Source: Kitasatospora cinereorecta (GTDB taxonomy: Bacteria; Actinomycetota; Actinomycetes; Streptomycetales; Streptomycetaceae). From it: DNA of 64,000 nt. Within the stretch, counting starts at the first letter, position 1, and every line of letters begins with the position of its first letter. Positions 52,253 through 61,361 of the stretch are shown here, in pieces. The translations under genes were made by a program, and so were the position numbers. The stretch spans positions 124,001 to 188,000 of the forward strand of contig NZ_JAMZDX010000004.1 of the NCBI RefSeq assembly GCF_024172095.1. Direction: 5' to 3'. The notes beneath the pieces are model-generated. The model ran no database searches. It saw nothing but the letters and a program-made list of their open reading frames with translations, and was not told the DNA's origin.

Positions 52253-54468
52253 ATGGATCTCGCCCCCCTGTTCGCGGACGTCGACCGGATCGACTGGTCG
52301 CAGGTGGAGCACGCCTACGGCCCCGCCCGCGACGTTCCCGGTCTGCTGCGTGCCCTGCCCGCCGGGGACGAGGAGGGCGAGGAGGCCGAACAGGAGCTGT
52401 GGAGCAGCCTCCTGCACCAGGGCTCGGTGTACTCGGCCACCGCGGTGGCCGCGCCCTTCCTGGCCGGCCTGGCCGTGGCGGGGGTGCGGTCGGCGAGCCT
52501 GCTCGACATGCTGGGCGCGGCCGCCGGGAGTACGGACGAGTGCGGCACGCCGCGTCCGGGTGCGGTCCGGGCCGCGGTGGTCGCGCAGGTGCCGACGATC
52601 CTGCCGCTGCTGGCCTACGGGGACGCCGAGGTGCGGCGCTTCGCGCTGTACGCGGTGGCCCGGTGCGGGTCGGCGGCGGCGCCGTCTGCCGGGGCGGCAC
52701 TGCGGCAGCGCTGGACGGCGGAGAGCGATCCGGCGGTCCGGGCGGACGTTCTGACGGCATGCGTCCAGGTCACCGGGGAGGCGGCCGGCGACCTGTGCGA
52801 CGCGGCCCGGTCCGCGTCGCAGCCGCCGCCGGTGCGGACGGCGGCGCTGCTGGCCCGGGTGGAGACGGGCCGCCCGTGGACGGCGGAGCACACCGCCGCG
52901 GTGGTGGCGCTCGCACCCCTGCGGCGGTACGCGGCCGGCGACCCCTGGGGGCGGGACCCGCTCCCGGACCTTGCCGTCGGCCTGCACGCGCACGGCTGCG
53001 TGGACGCGGCGATCGAGCTGGTCCGCGCGGTACTGGCGCAGTCGGTGCGCGCGTTGTGCGCCGGTGACGAGGACGCCCGGCCCACCGTCGAGGAGGCGAC
53101 CTGGGCCGCCGACCGCCTGGTCCTGCGTTCCCGGTCCGCACCGGCCCGGCTGCTGCCGGCGATGCTGCCGCTGCTGGACGATCCGGCGACCGCCGGCGAC
53201 GTGATCACCGCCCTGCGGGACTGGGCGGTGCCCGCGCCGGAGGCGGTACCGCCCCTGGCACGTCTCGCCGAGGGGGCGGACGGATCGGCCGACCGGGCAC
53301 TGGAGGCCCTGGTGGCGCTGGGCGCGCCCGAGGCGACGGCGCTCCTCGCCCGGCACCTCGCCGACCGGCCGCTGGCCCTCAAGTCCGCCTTCCTGCGCAC
53401 CGTACGGCGCCCACCGGCGCCGCTGCCGTACGACCCGGCGCTGCTCGACGCGGTCCGCGCCCGGCTGGCGGCGGTGACAGCCGGCACCGCGACGCCGGGG
53501 GACCGCGCACCGTCCGGGCCCGCCAGAACCAACGAGCCGGTGCTGCTGGCCGGTCTGCTCGGCAGCTGGGGCCCGGCCGCCCGGTCCGCGACACCCGAAC
53601 TGGTGGCGGCGCTCGCGCACCACCCCGTCGCCGCCGGCCGGGCACTCGCCGCCGTGGCGGACGCCGAGCCCCACCCGGAGGCGATGGCCGCGCTGCGGGC
53701 CCGCGCGGGGAGCGGCCGGCTCGCGGACCGTCTCAGGGCGGCGACCGAGCTCCACGCCATGACCGGCGAGGCCGCGTCCCTGGTGGCCGTCCTGGGACAG
53801 ATCCTCGACGAGCCCGACGGCCCGCAGACCCACGGTCTCGACGCCCTCGCCCCGCTCGGCGAGCAGGCCCGTCCGCTGCTCCCCCGCCTCCTCGCGCTGC
53901 TCGCCGAACCGACCGGGAGCCCGGCCACCGCCCCCGTGCTCCGGGCACGCCTGGCCGCGGGCCTCGCGGTCCGGGAACTGACCGGCGATCAGGACACCTT
54001 GCTCGCCGTGGTACTGGAGAGTCTCACCCTGACCACCAGTTGGTGGGGCGACCCGACGGCGGCCGCTGCGGCGTCGGCCGCCGCGCTCCTCGGCCCCGCC
54101 GGACGTACCGCTGCCCCCCGGCTGCTCCCGCTGCTGGACCGGCCCGGCACCGCCCCGGCTGCGGCGCGGGCGCTGGTGGCCCTGGACCCGGGCAGCGACC
54201 GCCCCGCCGGCGTGCCGCTGACCGACCTCGCCGACCGGGTCCTCGCGGCCTGCGGCCGGGCGCGTACCGGAACGCCGCGCTGGCCGCCCTGGAGGCGCTC
54301 GCCGTCCTGGGCCCGACCGCGTTCACCCCGGCCCAGCTCGCCCACCTGGGCCGGCTCGCCGACGGCGACCGCCGCATCGTGGGCTCGGGCTCGTACAACG
54401 AACTCGTGCGCGGCGACGAGGAGTTCCGCGCCGCAGCCCGCGAGTCCCTGGCCGAAGCAACCCGCTGA
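52253..54468 (+). CDS. HEAT-like repeat protein with a frameshift near the 3' end
   Basis: The reading frame from the ATG at 52253 (MDLAPLFADVDRIDWSQVEH) gives about 660 residues of helical repeats, for example ILPLLAYGDAEVRRFALYAV, ALEALVALGAPEATALLARH and LLPRLLALLAEPTGSPATAP. Near 54248 it switches to an unrelated frame. The next frame resumes coherently: LRPGAYRNAALAALEALAVL, then FTPAQLAHLGRLADGDRR, and ends at 54468. One base seems missing between LAA and LRPG. As read, the native frame would run to 54559 with a scrambled tail. Upstream, CATGAT lies 7 nt before the ATG (likely leaderless). Confidence 0.75.
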
Positions 54469-54620
54469 CCGGCAAGGCCGGGCCCGCGACGCGGAGTGCT
54501 GCTCACTCCACCTCGCCGGGCCCGGCCCGGCCACCGGGCACGCTACGGCCCGATCATGAGAGCCGTCTGAGTGCGCACGGTCATGCGATAAATCGGGTGC
54601 CGTGCCGGCCCGACCGGGAG

Positions 54621-54626
54621 CAGGAT
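54621..54626 (+). promoter_or_regulatory. -10 box of a leaderless gene
   Basis: CAGGAT ends 6 nt before the ATG at 54633; no Shine-Dalgarno sequence. Confidence 0.4.
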
Positions 54627-54632
54627 CAGTCC

Positions 54633-55268
54633 ATGACGGACATGCGAGCGTTCCGGGACGCGGTGACCGCCTGGGCGGCGGGCAGCCCCGGCGGTCCGGC
54701 CGGGCAGCTGGCCGAGGGGCTGGGGGTGCGGACCGCCGTGCTGCTGGAGGGACCGAGCGACGCCGCGGCCGTCGAGACGCTGGCTGCCCGCCGCGGCCGG
54801 GACCTGGCCGCCGAAGGGGTGTGCGTCCTGCCGATGGGCGGGGCAATGAACGTCGGCCGGTACGCCGCGCTGCTCGGGCCGACGGGGCTGGGACTGCGCC
54901 TCGCCGGGCTGTGCGACGAGGGCGAACAGCGCTTCTACGAGCGCGGCTTCGAGCGGGCCGGTGCCGGTGCGTCGCGCCACGGGTACTTCACCTGCGCGCG
55001 GGACTTGGAGGACGAGCTGATCCGCGCCCTCGGCGTGGCCCGGGTCGAGGAGATCGTCCGGGCCGAGGGCGACCTCCCGGCGTGGCGGACCTTCGTCCGC
55101 CAGCCCGCGCAGCAGGGCCGCCCCCCGCACCAGCAGTTGCGGCGCTTCCTCGGCACCAAGAAGGGCCGCAAGATCCGCTACGGCCACCTCCTGGTCGAGG
55201 CCCTCGACCCCGCGCACGTCCCGGCGCCCCTGCACGACCTGCTCGCGCACGTGATGCCCGGGCACTGA
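54633..55268 (+). CDS. standalone TOPRIM-domain protein (OLD-nuclease-like)
   Basis: 211 residues. VLLEGPSDAAAVETLAAR carries the catalytic Glu of a TOPRIM fold, and LAGLCDEGEQRFYERG the acidic pair; the intervening part is VLPMGGAMNVGRYAALLGP. OLD nucleases carry such a domain after an ABC ATPase, but here it is alone. The C-terminal part (LRRFLGTKKGRKIRYGHLLV) is basic. It may act on DNA or RNA with a partner ATPase elsewhere; no partner is adjacent. Confidence 0.8.
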   Translation: MTDMRAFRDAVTAWAAGSPGGPAGQLAEGLGVRTAVLLEGPSDAAAVETLAARRGRDLAAEGVCVLPMGGAMNVGRYAALLGPTGLGLRLAGLCDEGEQRFYERGFERAGAGASRHGYFTCARDLEDELIRALGVARVEEIVRAEGDLPAWRTFVRQPAQQGRPPHQQLRRFLGTKKGRKIRYGHLLVEALDPAHVPAPLHDLLAHVMPGH

Positions 55269-55297
55269 GGGCGCTGAGGGCACTGAGGGCTCTGACC

Positions 55298-55834
55298 CTA
55301 CGACACCGGCTTCCAGTCCCGGGCGAGGAGCCCGAGCAGCACCTCGTCCAGGAACTCGCCCAGCACCCACGCCGAGGCGCGCAGCACGCCCTCGCGGACG
55401 AAGCCGTTGTGCTCGGCGGCCCGCAGCATCGCGTGGTTGTCCGCCAGCGTCTCGATCTGCAGCCGGTGCAGGCCGCGTACGACGAAACCGTAGTGGCAGA
55501 GCACGGCGACGACGTCGCTGCCGTAGCCCTGGCCGCGGGCGGCGGGCAGCAGTCCCAGCCCGATGTGGGCGGAGCGGTGGTGGGTGTCGATGCCCCACAG
55601 CGTCGCGGTGCCGACCAGGGTGTCGGCCGCCAGGTCGACCACGGAGAACTGGACCATTCCCTGGTTGGTGTCGTCCACCACGAGCCGCGGGTCCTTCGAA
55701 CCGGGTGTGATCGGCCGCCACGGACTGCCCTCGGCCCGCGAGCCGTTGACCACGTCGTCGTAGAGCTCGGTCCGCAGGACCGGGATGTCTTCCTCGTGCC
55801 GGGCCCTGAGCCCGACCTTTGTGCCTCTGAGCAT
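55298..55834 (-). CDS. GNAT family N-acetyltransferase
   Basis: 178 residues: FSVVDLAADTLVGTATLWGI, SAHIGLGLLPAARGQGYGSD (acetyl-CoA motif Q/RxxGxG/A) and HRLQIETLADNHAMLRAAEH with NGFVREGVLR are the RimJ-like GNAT signature. Substrate is unknown. AGGAAG lies before the ATG. A 32-nt perfect dyad sits 27 nt upstream of the start codon and is a likely operator. Confidence 0.9.
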   Translation of the reverse strand: MLRGTKVGLRARHEEDIPVLRTELYDDVVNGSRAEGSPWRPITPGSKDPRLVVDDTNQGMVQFSVVDLAADTLVGTATLWGIDTHHRSAHIGLGLLPAARGQGYGSDVVAVLCHYGFVVRGLHRLQIETLADNHAMLRAAEHNGFVREGVLRASAWVLGEFLDEVLLGLLARDWKPVS

Positions 55835-55860
55835 GCGAGCTTCCTATCCGGCCGAACGGG

Positions 55861-55892
55861 CCGACGGCAACCCGATATTGGGTTGCCGTCGG
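55861..55892. promoter_or_regulatory. 32-nt perfect dyad upstream of the GNAT gene
   Basis: CCGACGGCAACCC (55861-55873) and GGGTTGCCGTCGG (55880-55892) pair over 13 bp around GATATT. Located at -27 to -58 relative to the GNAT ATG, so it may be an operator, or an attenuator or terminator in the leader. Confidence 0.6.
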
Positions 55893-56089
55893 GCCGCGGT
55901 GTCGATCACGATCACCCGCATGGACCTGTAACGGCTGCCACGTAGCGAAGACCGACCCGCCGCACCATCGACCCGGAGCCCGACGACTCGGCCCCGGGGC
56001 GATGACGTGCGCCCTCGTGTGCATCCGTCCCTGGCAGAAGCAGCGGCCCGTCGCCGCGCTGCTGCCGAGTCCTGAAAGCAACCACACTC

Positions 56090-56695
56090 ATGAATACCGA
56101 CCGCAAGGCCCATTGGGCCGTGCGTCAGTCCGCGCTGCCCTCCGTCGTCCGGCCCTGCCCGGACTGTCCCGGTACGCGGCACCGGCCCTCGGGCAAGATC
56201 CGTGTCAACGCGAGCGGCAAGCTCCTCGACGTCTGGCTGCTGCTGAGCTGTGCGGGGTGCGACCGGACGTCCAAGGTGCCCGTCCACGAACGCGTCCACG
56301 TCTCGGCGCTGGAGCCCGCGCGGCTGGTGGCGTACGAGAACAACGACCCGGCCGTGGTGCGGGAGCTGACGATCGATGCGTCGCTCGCCGCGCGGAACGC
56401 GTACCGCCTCGACTGGTCCGGCAGCTGGGAACTGGAGACCCCTGCTCCTACCCCGCGCCACGCCCTCGACGCTCTCGACGACCCGTCACCGCTGCGGGTG
56501 GTGGTCGGCTTCGAGCTGCCCGCGCCGGTCCGCGTGGAGCGGCTGCTCATGCGCGGGCTCGGCCTCAGCCGGACGGCGGTGCGGCGCATGGTCCGGGACG
56601 GGCGGATCCGGCTGCCGCTGGCGCCGGAGGCGAAGGCCCGGCGGGACTTCGCGTTCACCGTCCACGGACCCGGTGCGGCATCAGCGGAAGCGTAG
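56090..56695 (+). CDS. DUF1062 family protein with C-terminal S4-like motif
   Basis: 201 residues: PCPDC and LSCAGCDRTSKV form a four-Cys zinc ribbon around KIRVNASGKLLDVWLLL, the DUF1062 signature. The C-terminal VERLLMRGLGLSRTAVRRMV with RDGRIRLP is S4-like, which in other proteins binds RNA. The pairing suggests an RNA- or ribosome-related role, unproven. GAAAG precedes the ATG weakly. Confidence 0.85.
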   Translation: MNTDRKAHWAVRQSALPSVVRPCPDCPGTRHRPSGKIRVNASGKLLDVWLLLSCAGCDRTSKVPVHERVHVSALEPARLVAYENNDPAVVRELTIDASLAARNAYRLDWSGSWELETPAPTPRHALDALDDPSPLRVVVGFELPAPVRVERLLMRGLGLSRTAVRRMVRDGRIRLPLAPEAKARRDFAFTVHGPGAASAEA

Positions 56696-56720
56696 GAACG
56701 CGACCGGGCGGGTCGCCAGC

Positions 56721-57722
56721 TCAGCCGCCGACCCGTCCGGCCTGGATCTGCCGGCCCTCGGTGGTGGTGACCACGACCGGCACCCCGTCGGGTACCTGGC
56801 CCTGGAGGTCGGTGAGGAGGGAGGAGATCGGGGGCAGGTCGCCCGGCACCCGGACCTGGATGTAGAGGGTCCGCGAGTGCGCCTGGACGTTGACGACGGA
56901 TGACCCGGGCACATCGGCCAGCCAGGTGGCGGCGGTGTCACTGGCCCGGGTGGTCCACAGCTGCACGAGGACCATGCCGGCGGTGTTCGCGGCCAGGAGC
57001 AGGCCGACCGCGCCGAACAGCAGGCCGAGCGCCAGGTAGGTCCGGCGCTCGGACTTCTCCCCGCGCTGGCGGCCCGCCGTGGCGTACCCGAGGCCGCCGA
57101 ACACCGTCATGCCGGCGACCACCATGGCCACCAGGTTCGACACGAACAGTACGAACGACCCCAGTGCCAGCCACCACGCACCCTGCCCGGCGCAGACGCC
57201 GGTGACCACCAGCGGCGGCACCAACGAGATCGCGATCGCCACGCCGGGCAGGACGGCGGCGACGTCCCGGCGGCTGAGGGCGACGGCTCCGGCGAAGCCG
57301 GTGGCGAGCGCGGACACCAGGTCCAGCAGGCCGGGCGAGGTGCGGCTGGAGATCTGGCTGTCCGACAGCAGGTCGTACGAGGCAGGCACCACCAGCGAGG
57401 CCAGCGCGCCGATCGCCACCACCAGCAGACCGCCGCACAGGACGAACAGCGCCGCCGTCGAGCGCCGGCGCTGCACGGCGCCGAGGGCGATCCCCATGAT
57501 CGGTGTCGACAGCGGTGCGATGATCATCGCACCGATCACCGTGGCGGTGGAATCGGTCAGCACGCCCGCGGCCGCGATCACGGCCGCCAGGACGAGCATG
57601 GTCCAGAACGCCGACTGCTTCGAGCGCCGGTCCCCGGCGGACAGGTCGAGGTCCTCCTCCAACTCCTCCAGGGACCGCCGCTGGTGGTCCGGGAGCACGC
57701 GGTCACGGAGGCTGCTCAACAC
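56721..57722 (-). CDS. DUF389 family membrane protein
   Basis: 333 residues from the GTG at 57722 (VLSSLRDRVLPDHQRRSLEE), chosen because GATACT lies 6 nt upstream and because the earlier GTG at 57791 adds a non-conserved Arg-rich leader. Six or so membrane helices (FWTMLVLAAVIAAAGVLTDS; VIGAMIIAPLSTPIMGIALG; ALFVLCGGLLVVAIGALASL; VALSRRDVAAVLPGVAIAIS; ALGSFVLFVSNLVAMVVAGM; ALGLLFGAVGLLLAANTAGM) and a C-terminal soluble domain. The conserved GAMIIAPLxTPI is the DUF389 hallmark. Possibly a transporter. Confidence 0.85.
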   Translation of the reverse strand: MLSSLRDRVLPDHQRRSLEELEEDLDLSAGDRRSKQSAFWTMLVLAAVIAAAGVLTDSTATVIGAMIIAPLSTPIMGIALGAVQRRRSTAALFVLCGGLLVVAIGALASLVVPASYDLLSDSQISSRTSPGLLDLVSALATGFAGAVALSRRDVAAVLPGVAIAISLVPPLVVTGVCAGQGAWWLALGSFVLFVSNLVAMVVAGMTVFGGLGYATAGRQRGEKSERRTYLALGLLFGAVGLLLAANTAGMVLVQLWTTRASDTAATWLADVPGSSVVNVQAHSRTLYIQVRVPGDLPPISSLLTDLQGQVPDGVPVVVTTTEGRQIQAGRVGG

Positions 57723-57956
57723 CGTCCGAGTATCACGCCGGGCGGGCCGCACGCCCGGGTGCCACTCGGCGCCCTCCCCCGGACGGCGCACCTGCCGCGA
57801 CCGGACCTGACGGCCGACCAGCCCGCGTATTCGGAATAGGAGTTCGTGGGGGCCGGAGTGGACGTCCGCCGGGAAGTTGATTACGGTCAGTCGTCAAACC
57901 TGTATTCCGGACCTTCGCTCGAACGAGTGAGTCCAACTGGAAGAAGGAGTTAGACC

Positions 57957-58994
57957 TTGGCCTCCCACCGCCGTCCGAAGCAGCCGAGCCGGGTACGGGT
58001 CTCCCTGTTCACCGGTGCCGCCGCGACCGCGGTCGCCCTGTCGGCCCAGGTGGGTGCCCACGCCGCGCCCGCCCAGCCGAACAAGGACGAGGTCAAGGCT
58101 CAGGTCGACAAGCTGACCGAGGAGCAGGAACAGGCCGCCGAGAAGTACAACGGCGCCAAGGAGCGGGCCGACCAGCTCCGCAAGCAGGCCGACCAGTTGC
58201 AGGACCAGGTGGCCCGCAGCCAGGCGCAGATGACCGAACTGGCCGCCGGGCTCTCCGCGGTCGCCGCCGACGAGTACCGCTCCGGCGGCGCCGACCCCTC
58301 CATGCAGCTGATGCTCTCCACCGACCCGGACACCTACCTGGCCCAGGCGTCCAGCCTCGCCCAGGCGGCCAACACTCAGGCCGACACCCTCCGCTCGCTC
58401 CAGGACCAGCAGCGCCGGCTGGACCAGCAGAAGCAGGAGGCCACCTCGGTCCTCGCCGAGCTGGACTCCTCCACCCAGGCGCTCAACGACGCCAAGAACG
58501 ACGTCCAGAAGAAGCTGCAGGAGGCGCAGAAGCTGCTGAGCACGCTCAGCGCCGCCGACCGGGCCGCGATCCTCCGCGGCACCGACGACACCGCCTCGCG
58601 CAGCGCGAGCCGCGTGGACCCGTCCACGCTGCCCCCGGCCAGCGGCTACGCCGCAGCCGCGGTGAAGACCGCCCTCGACCAGCAGGGTTCCCCGTACAAG
58701 TGGGGCGCGACCGGCCCGGGCACCTTCGACTGCTCCGGCCTCATGGTCTTCTCGTACGCCAAGGCCGGCGTCTCCCTCCCCCGCACCTCGCAGGAGCAGG
58801 CCACGGTCGGCACCAACGTCGGCACCGACTGGCACAACGCCCAGCCGGGCGACCTGGTCATCTACCACAGCGACCGCCGCCACGTCGGCATGTACATCGG
58901 CAACGGCCTGGTCGTCCACGCCCCCCAAACCGGCGACGTCGTCAAGACCATGAAGGTCGACGCCCTCCCGATCTCCACCATCCGCCGCGTCTGA
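57957..58994 (+). CDS. secreted NlpC/P60 peptidoglycan hydrolase with coiled coil
   Basis: 345 residues from a rare TTG start, fixed by AAGAAGGAG 8 nt upstream. A signal peptide (RVSLFTGAAATAVALSAQVG) is followed by a long coiled coil (about 40-215: DELTEEQEQAAEKY-type heptads), then the NlpC/P60 domain with GTFDCSGLMV (Cys), RRHVGMYIG (His) and VVHAPQTG. The enzyme cuts D-Glu-mDAP type peptide bonds in the cell wall, regulated by the coiled coil in RipA-type relatives. Confidence 0.93.
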   Translation: MASHRRPKQPSRVRVSLFTGAAATAVALSAQVGAHAAPAQPNKDEVKAQVDKLTEEQEQAAEKYNGAKERADQLRKQADQLQDQVARSQAQMTELAAGLSAVAADEYRSGGADPSMQLMLSTDPDTYLAQASSLAQAANTQADTLRSLQDQQRRLDQQKQEATSVLAELDSSTQALNDAKNDVQKKLQEAQKLLSTLSAADRAAILRGTDDTASRSASRVDPSTLPPASGYAAAAVKTALDQQGSPYKWGATGPGTFDCSGLMVFSYAKAGVSLPRTSQEQATVGTNVGTDWHNAQPGDLVIYHSDRRHVGMYIGNGLVVHAPQTGDVVKTMKVDALPISTIRRV

Positions 58995-59461
58995 CCCCGC
59001 CGAGCCGCCGCAGGATCAGCCCCCGCGTGGTCGTCGCCGAACGCGCACCCTGGGTCCGTCACGAACCGACTCGGGCGATACGCGCACGGGTGCTCCAGCC
59101 GGCCGCTGCGTCGTGGCTGTGGTCGGTCGCCCTTGGAGCCCTTGCTCCTTCGGGCCGGCGGGCGACACCTCCGGTCGTCGGCGGCGCGAAACCTGCCGGT
59201 CTGCCCGCCCCGAGAGCGATGCGGGAGGGCGGCCCACGCCGACCTTCTCTTCTCAGGGCTGTCCCGTGACCTCACCGGACGGTGGGCCCCGCTGTGCCCG
59301 GGTCGGTGCCGACGGCACCGGCCGAGCGAAGCGAGGGCCCGAGGTCTCCGGTGAGGATGCGGGTGTGTCGCCGCCACCACCACAGGTCGGGTCCGGGCAG
59401 CGCGTACCTGGGCTGACGCCACACCCGCAGCGGTGACCCGAATCCGGGTACGCTCACAAGC
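58995..59461. other. intergenic region, 467 nt
   Basis: No gene can be supported. It contains one hairpin, GGTGCC-GAC-GGCACC (59305-59319), and the box TACGCT (59449-59454) that belongs to the broken methyltransferase. The minus strand near 59400 reads RYALPGPDLWWWRRHTRIL, which is protein-like but isolated. Confidence 0.45.
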
Positions 59462-59985
59462 GTTTCCACCTCTGCGCTGTCCTTTGGTTCCGCGGCCCGC
59501 CTGTACGACTCGATCCGGCCCACCTACCCGGTGCCGGCGGTCACTTGGGCCATCGGCGCCGAGCCGGTGCGCGAACTGGACCTGGGGACGGGCACGGGGC
59601 TCCTGGCCGGTGTCCTGCGCGCCGCGGGACACGAGGTGATCGCGGTCGAGCCCGACGAGCAGATGCGCGCCGTGGCCGCCGAACGCCACCCGGGCACGCG
59701 GGTACTCGCCGGCAGCGCCGAGGACATCCCGTTGCCGGACGAGTCCGTCGACGCCGCCGTGGTCGGTCAGGCATACCACCGGTTCACTCCGCAGGACGCG
59801 CTGCCGCAGATTCACCGGGTGCTGCGCAAGGACGGCGCCTTCACCGCGATGTGGAACATCCGTGACGATCGGACCCCGTGGGTGGCCGCGCTTTCCGGCA
59901 AAGTCGGCAACGAGGGATACGGCCTGGAACGTGCCTGGCAGTACGGGCCGGTGACACCGGACCTGCGTCTACCGGATGCGGCGGG
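59462..59985 (+). pseudogene. class I SAM methyltransferase pseudogene
   Basis: Frame from 59462: LSFGSAARLYDSIRPTYPVP, ELDLGTGTGLLAGVLRAAGH (SAM motif I), VIAVEPDEQMRAVAAERHPG, DAAVVGQAYHRFTPQDALPQ and GAFTAMWNIRDDRTPWVAAL. About 70 residues of the usual C-terminus are missing after GYGLERAWQYGPVTPD. No start codon exists upstream: TACGCT lies 7 nt before GTT at 59462, the place where a leaderless GTG or ATG would be expected. Both the start and the end are lost. Confidence 0.7.
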
Positions 59986-60342
59986 TCTGATTCCTTGCGT
60001 CCGTCGGTCCCCGTGGAGAGACAGCAGCCGACCTGACGCTCTCTGCAGGCCGCACAGACACCATCGCGGCCGGCCTTCGTCACAGCGCTCGCGATTCACG
60101 ACTCCCTCCATGCAAAGTGGGCGCGGCAGCCACTACGGGTCGGACATGCGCGCCAGATCGCCCGCCCATTCGATTGACGTTCGCCCGCGCAGTGCCAGAC
60201 GCGAACCCGGTCCGCACCGCCGACCGCAAAACCGCACGTCCGACTCGCGGCTCAACGGCCAGAATTTTCCGGCGACCCACACTAGGATCCGCCTCTAGCA
60301 TCACTCGATCGACCGTTGCTCACCCAAGCGAAAGCAGGCCCG
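59986..60342. other. intergenic region, 357 nt
   Basis: No gene. The lower GC of its right side (from about 60160) continues into the next gene. No hairpin is obvious. Confidence 0.45.
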
Positions 60343-60639
60343 ATGATCGGCGTGCTCGTGACTTTCACGCAGACCGACAAGTTCGATCTTTCAACTGTCG
60401 CAAAGATTGCCGGCGAACTCCGAGGACCGTTCGAAGGGATGGCCGGACTTCGCTTCAAGAGTTTCATGCTCGACGAAGACGGCGTTCGGGCAAGGAACTT
60501 CTACGTGTGGGACGACGAGGACAAGGCCCGCGCCTTCTTCACGGCGGAGCTCGTCGACAAGGTGCCGGGGATTTACGGCGTCCCGCCCACCGTCGAATTC
60601 CTCGACATCGTGGGGTTCGTCGACAACTCCGGCACCTGA
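60343..60639 (+). CDS. small dimeric alpha/beta-barrel (YdhR/ABM-like) protein
   Basis: 98 residues: MIGVLVTFTQTDKFDLSTVA, KIAGELRGPFEGMAGLRFKS, and FYVWDDEDKARAFFTAELVD, the pattern of ferredoxin-like monooxygenase or stress proteins such as YdhR. Cytoplasmic. It is markedly less GC-rich than its surroundings in the first half, suggesting recent arrival. AAAGCAGG precedes the ATG. Confidence 0.78.
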   Translation: MIGVLVTFTQTDKFDLSTVAKIAGELRGPFEGMAGLRFKSFMLDEDGVRARNFYVWDDEDKARAFFTAELVDKVPGIYGVPPTVEFLDIVGFVDNSGT

Positions 60640-60659
60640 CGCTCAAAGGACTGTCGGGC

Positions 60660-61150
60660 ACATCCCCGACCTGAGCGACTGGCTGCCCCCGACCCCGCGA
60701 CGATCGCCGGCTTCCGGGTCCGCCACCAGGAGGTCCTCGGAGGCGTGCGCGTGGCGGATTTCCGGGACGGTCAGGTCGATCAGGTCGGTGCCGCGGGCGA
60801 GCCGTTCGGCTGTGCAGCCCTGGCCGGCGTCGCATCGGCCGCGAGGGCGGCCAGGAAGGCCAGGGCGAGCATGGCCAGGGTGATGTGCCGGTGCCAGGCG
60901 GTCCAGTGGCGGACCTGGTAGTGGTCCAGGCCGATCTGCCCGTTCGCGGCCTGGAAGGACTCCTCGATGCACCATCTGGTCCCGGCCACCTTGACCAGCT
61001 CGGACAGCGGCACCCGTCTGGGGGGCCAGTACAGGTGGAAGGCGAATTCGCCGCTGTGCGGGGTACGGCGGATCAGCAGGTGCCGGTGCCGATCGGCATT
61101 GCTCTCGATCCAGGCCCAGTCGTAGTCGGCACGGCCTTTCGCTCCGGTTC
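60660..61150 (-). mobile_element. IS701-family transposase remnant
   Basis: Reading down from 61150: AKGRADYDWAWI, HLLIRRTPHSGEFAFHLYW, PLSELVKVAGTRWCIEESFQ, AANGQIGLDHYQVRHWTAW and HRHITLAMLALAFLAALAA. These are the C-terminal DDE-type signatures of IS701 transposases, with the catalytic Glu in CIEESFQ. Then the frame shifts (1-nt deletion near 60795) and DLIDLTVPEIR follows in another frame. The N-terminal two thirds are missing. No terminal inverted repeats were recognised. Confidence 0.85.
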
Positions 61151-61176
61151 CGCCGCTCTGCCGGGCCCCGGACGGA

Positions 61177-61209
61177 GGCGGGCAGGCGGGCAGGCGGGCA
61201 GGCGGGCGG
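61177..61209. repeat. tandem repeat of GGCGGGCA, about four units
   Basis: The 8-bp unit GGCGGGCA repeats about four times beside the broken end of the transposase. Confidence 0.7.
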
Positions 61210-61320
61210 CCACGGCATCCGCGCGAACAGCGGCCCGCCCCTGGTTGATCCGTACTCGTGTGATGCACCCAAGACGGCCGACCTGGCTGTTCTGGATCCG
61301 CCCGGCGGTTCCGGTGGCGG

Positions 61321-61351
61321 CACTGGCTGCCGGGCGGGCCGGCAGCCAGTG
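61321..61351 (-). terminator. strong hairpin terminator of the NmrA gene
   Basis: CACTGGCTGCCGG (61321-61333) and CCGGCAGCCAGTG (61339-61351) pair perfectly over 13 bp, 11 nt beyond the stop of the minus-strand NmrA gene. Confidence 0.85.
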
Positions 61352-61361
61352 GCCCGTCGGG

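Noticed and set aside
49886-53833. 1315-residue open frame on the minus strand
   Set aside because: It is antisense to the papain-like and HEAT-like genes, Arg/Gly-rich and without domains: a shadow of GC-rich coding DNA.
61177-61209. CRISPR array
   Set aside because: The units are adjacent 8-bp repeats with no spacers.
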